From NCBI RefSeq assembly GCF_001613065.1, contig NZ_BDBQ01000008.1:1-64000 (forward strand): a DNA stretch of 64,000 nucleotides, read 5' to 3'. This DNA comes from Nocardia miyunensis NBRC 108239. Its GTDB lineage: Bacteria > Actinomycetota > Actinomycetes > Mycobacteriales > Mycobacteriaceae. The notes under the pieces were generated by a model. The model was not told the DNA's origin, ran no database searches, and worked only from the letters and a program-made list of their open reading frames with translations. Positions 63,156-64,000 of the stretch are shown here, piece after piece. Numbering within the stretch: position 1 is the first letter of the stretch; each line of letters starts with the position of its first letter. A program made the position numbers and the translations under genes.

Positions 63156-64000
63156 TCATTTGGCCTGGAGGGGGCGGATGCTGGCGAGGATCCGCTGGGC
63201 TGTGGGGCGGTCGATCGAGCGGGCGACGCCGGTGTCGGCGGCGATGGTGACGACGAAGCTGCCGTTCTCGCTGGGGAAGGCGAAGGTGTAGACGGCGTAG
63301 GTTTTGGCGCATCCGGGAGCCGGTGGCCTGAACGTGCCATCCGTTTCGGCGAACGAGCCGTGTATCTGGCCGTCCAGCGAGGTGAGTGGTTCGGCCTTGC
63401 CGGGGGTGGTGCCGGTGGAGGTGGCCCAGCCGATCTTGGCCAGCCGGGTGCCGATGTCCACCGCGGCCGCGGCCGGATCCGGTTTCGCGGACATCGTCAG
63501 GAACGCGTTGGTGCGAATGTAGTTGGGGCAGTAGCCCTTGCCGTCCTGGACCAGTCCGGCGATCTCGACGGTGCTGGGTGCGGTGCCCCAGGTCTTCGTG
63601 CCGTTCGGGTCGATCTGCCACTGTTTGGGCACGTCGAACACCGCACCGCGATCCGGGACCTGGACGACCTGATAGCCCGGAATCAGCGGCGCCAGACCGG
63701 CGACCGTGGCCGGCGCGGAGGTCTGCGCCGGAGTGGCCAGCGGCGCGGCGCTCGCACCCGAGCTCAGCGCGCTCACCATGTTGCTGGAATCGTTCGAATG
63801 CCGGCCGGTCAGCACCAGGGTCGCCCCGATGCCGAGGATCACGACCGCCGCCGCGCCGATCCCGGCGAACAGCCACCGCTTGCGTTCGCGCGCGGACAGC
63901 GGCCGGTCGGCGTGTTTGGTCGCGGCATCGTCGGATTCGTCGGTGGCGGATGTCGGACGCGACTCCGGCGCTTCCTGGCGACGTATCGAATCCGCTTGCC
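63156..64000 (-). CDS. Membrane-anchored hypothetical protein (partial at window edge)
   Basis: The frame is open to the end of the window, so the N-terminus is missing (281 codons visible). The visible part starts with an acidic/Arg-rich cytoplasmic segment (SDDAATKHADRPLSARERKR), one TM helix (WLFAGIGAAAVVILGIGATL), a Ser/Ala/Pro linker, and an extracytoplasmic domain of about 170 residues. That domain includes VPKQWQIDPNGTKTWG and YCPNYIRTNAF and two or more Cys. It resembles the DUF8017-like anchored proteins of mycolata, but I cannot assign a function. Confidence 0.75.
   Translation of the reverse strand, partial: QADSIRRQEAPESRPTSATDESDDAATKHADRPLSARERKRWLFAGIGAAAVVILGIGATLVLTGRHSNDSSNMVSALSSGASAAPLATPAQTSAPATVAGLAPLIPGYQVVQVPDRGAVFDVPKQWQIDPNGTKTWGTAPSTVEIAGLVQDGKGYCPNYIRTNAFLTMSAKPDPAAAAVDIGTRLAKIGWATSTGTTPGKAEPLTSLDGQIHGSFAETDGTFRPPAPGCAKTYAVYTFAFPSENGSFVVTIAADTGVARSIDRPTAQRILASIRPLQAK

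Overview
The window is 64 kb of high-GC DNA. GTG starts are common, SD motifs are GGAGG-type, and the gene content is that of a mycolic-acid actinobacterium, most likely Nocardia or a close relative. Supporting features are the MurT/GatD pair, CYP51 and CYP123, F420-dependent and GMC oxidoreductases, a CYP125/ChoD/FadD19/EchA19 sterol-catabolism set, and KstR-type operators. There are about 60 protein-coding genes and one tRNA. I see no phage, insertion sequence or CRISPR array.

Positions 1-31000 hold mostly core and housekeeping genes. In order they are a Cds1-like PLP enzyme; leuA with a leucine-codon leader peptide and competing hairpins; a P/Q-rich MinD-like ATPase preceded by a palindrome made of two DnaA boxes; a frameshifted small membrane gene; a LysR/EamA pair; a Tat-exported FAD oxidase; murT-gatD; a VapBC module; a secreted cholesterol-oxidase-like GMC enzyme; a voltage-sensor-like membrane protein; LtrA; MarR; ask-asd; a YefM antitoxin with a wrecked YoeB toxin; TetR/NTF2; a secreted serine hydrolase; an AAA ATPase with a TPR partner; an orphan LutC; and an unusually short Rho paralogue.

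Positions 31000-60000 form a sterol/steroid metabolism island. Four sites close to the KstR consensus (AACTAGAACGTGTTCTAGTT) lie before a GMC oxidoreductase, a CYP125-type P450, an acetoacetate decarboxylase-family gene and the echA19/aldehyde-dehydrogenase divergent promoter. A second, distinct palindrome (core GGACACGTGTCC) lies before the TetR gene at 38202, before cyp51, and twice in the divergent promoter between an SDR/6PGDH-like/CMD/FAD operon and a CYP123/SDR/ferredoxin/NTF2/unknown/FadD operon. As I recall the M. tuberculosis Rv0760c-Rv0771 locus, this is a rearranged equivalent in which cyp51 has moved about 11 kb away but kept the operator. A GT4/methyltransferase/alpha-toroid cassette is embedded in the island.

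Positions 56800-64000 hold a cobalamin-riboswitch-controlled NiCoT transporter, choD, an ArsR/AHSA1 pair with two matched operators, an XRE-DUF5753 regulator, a PF04672 methyltransferase, tRNA-Pro(CGG) with its terminator, and a membrane-anchored protein cut by the window edge.
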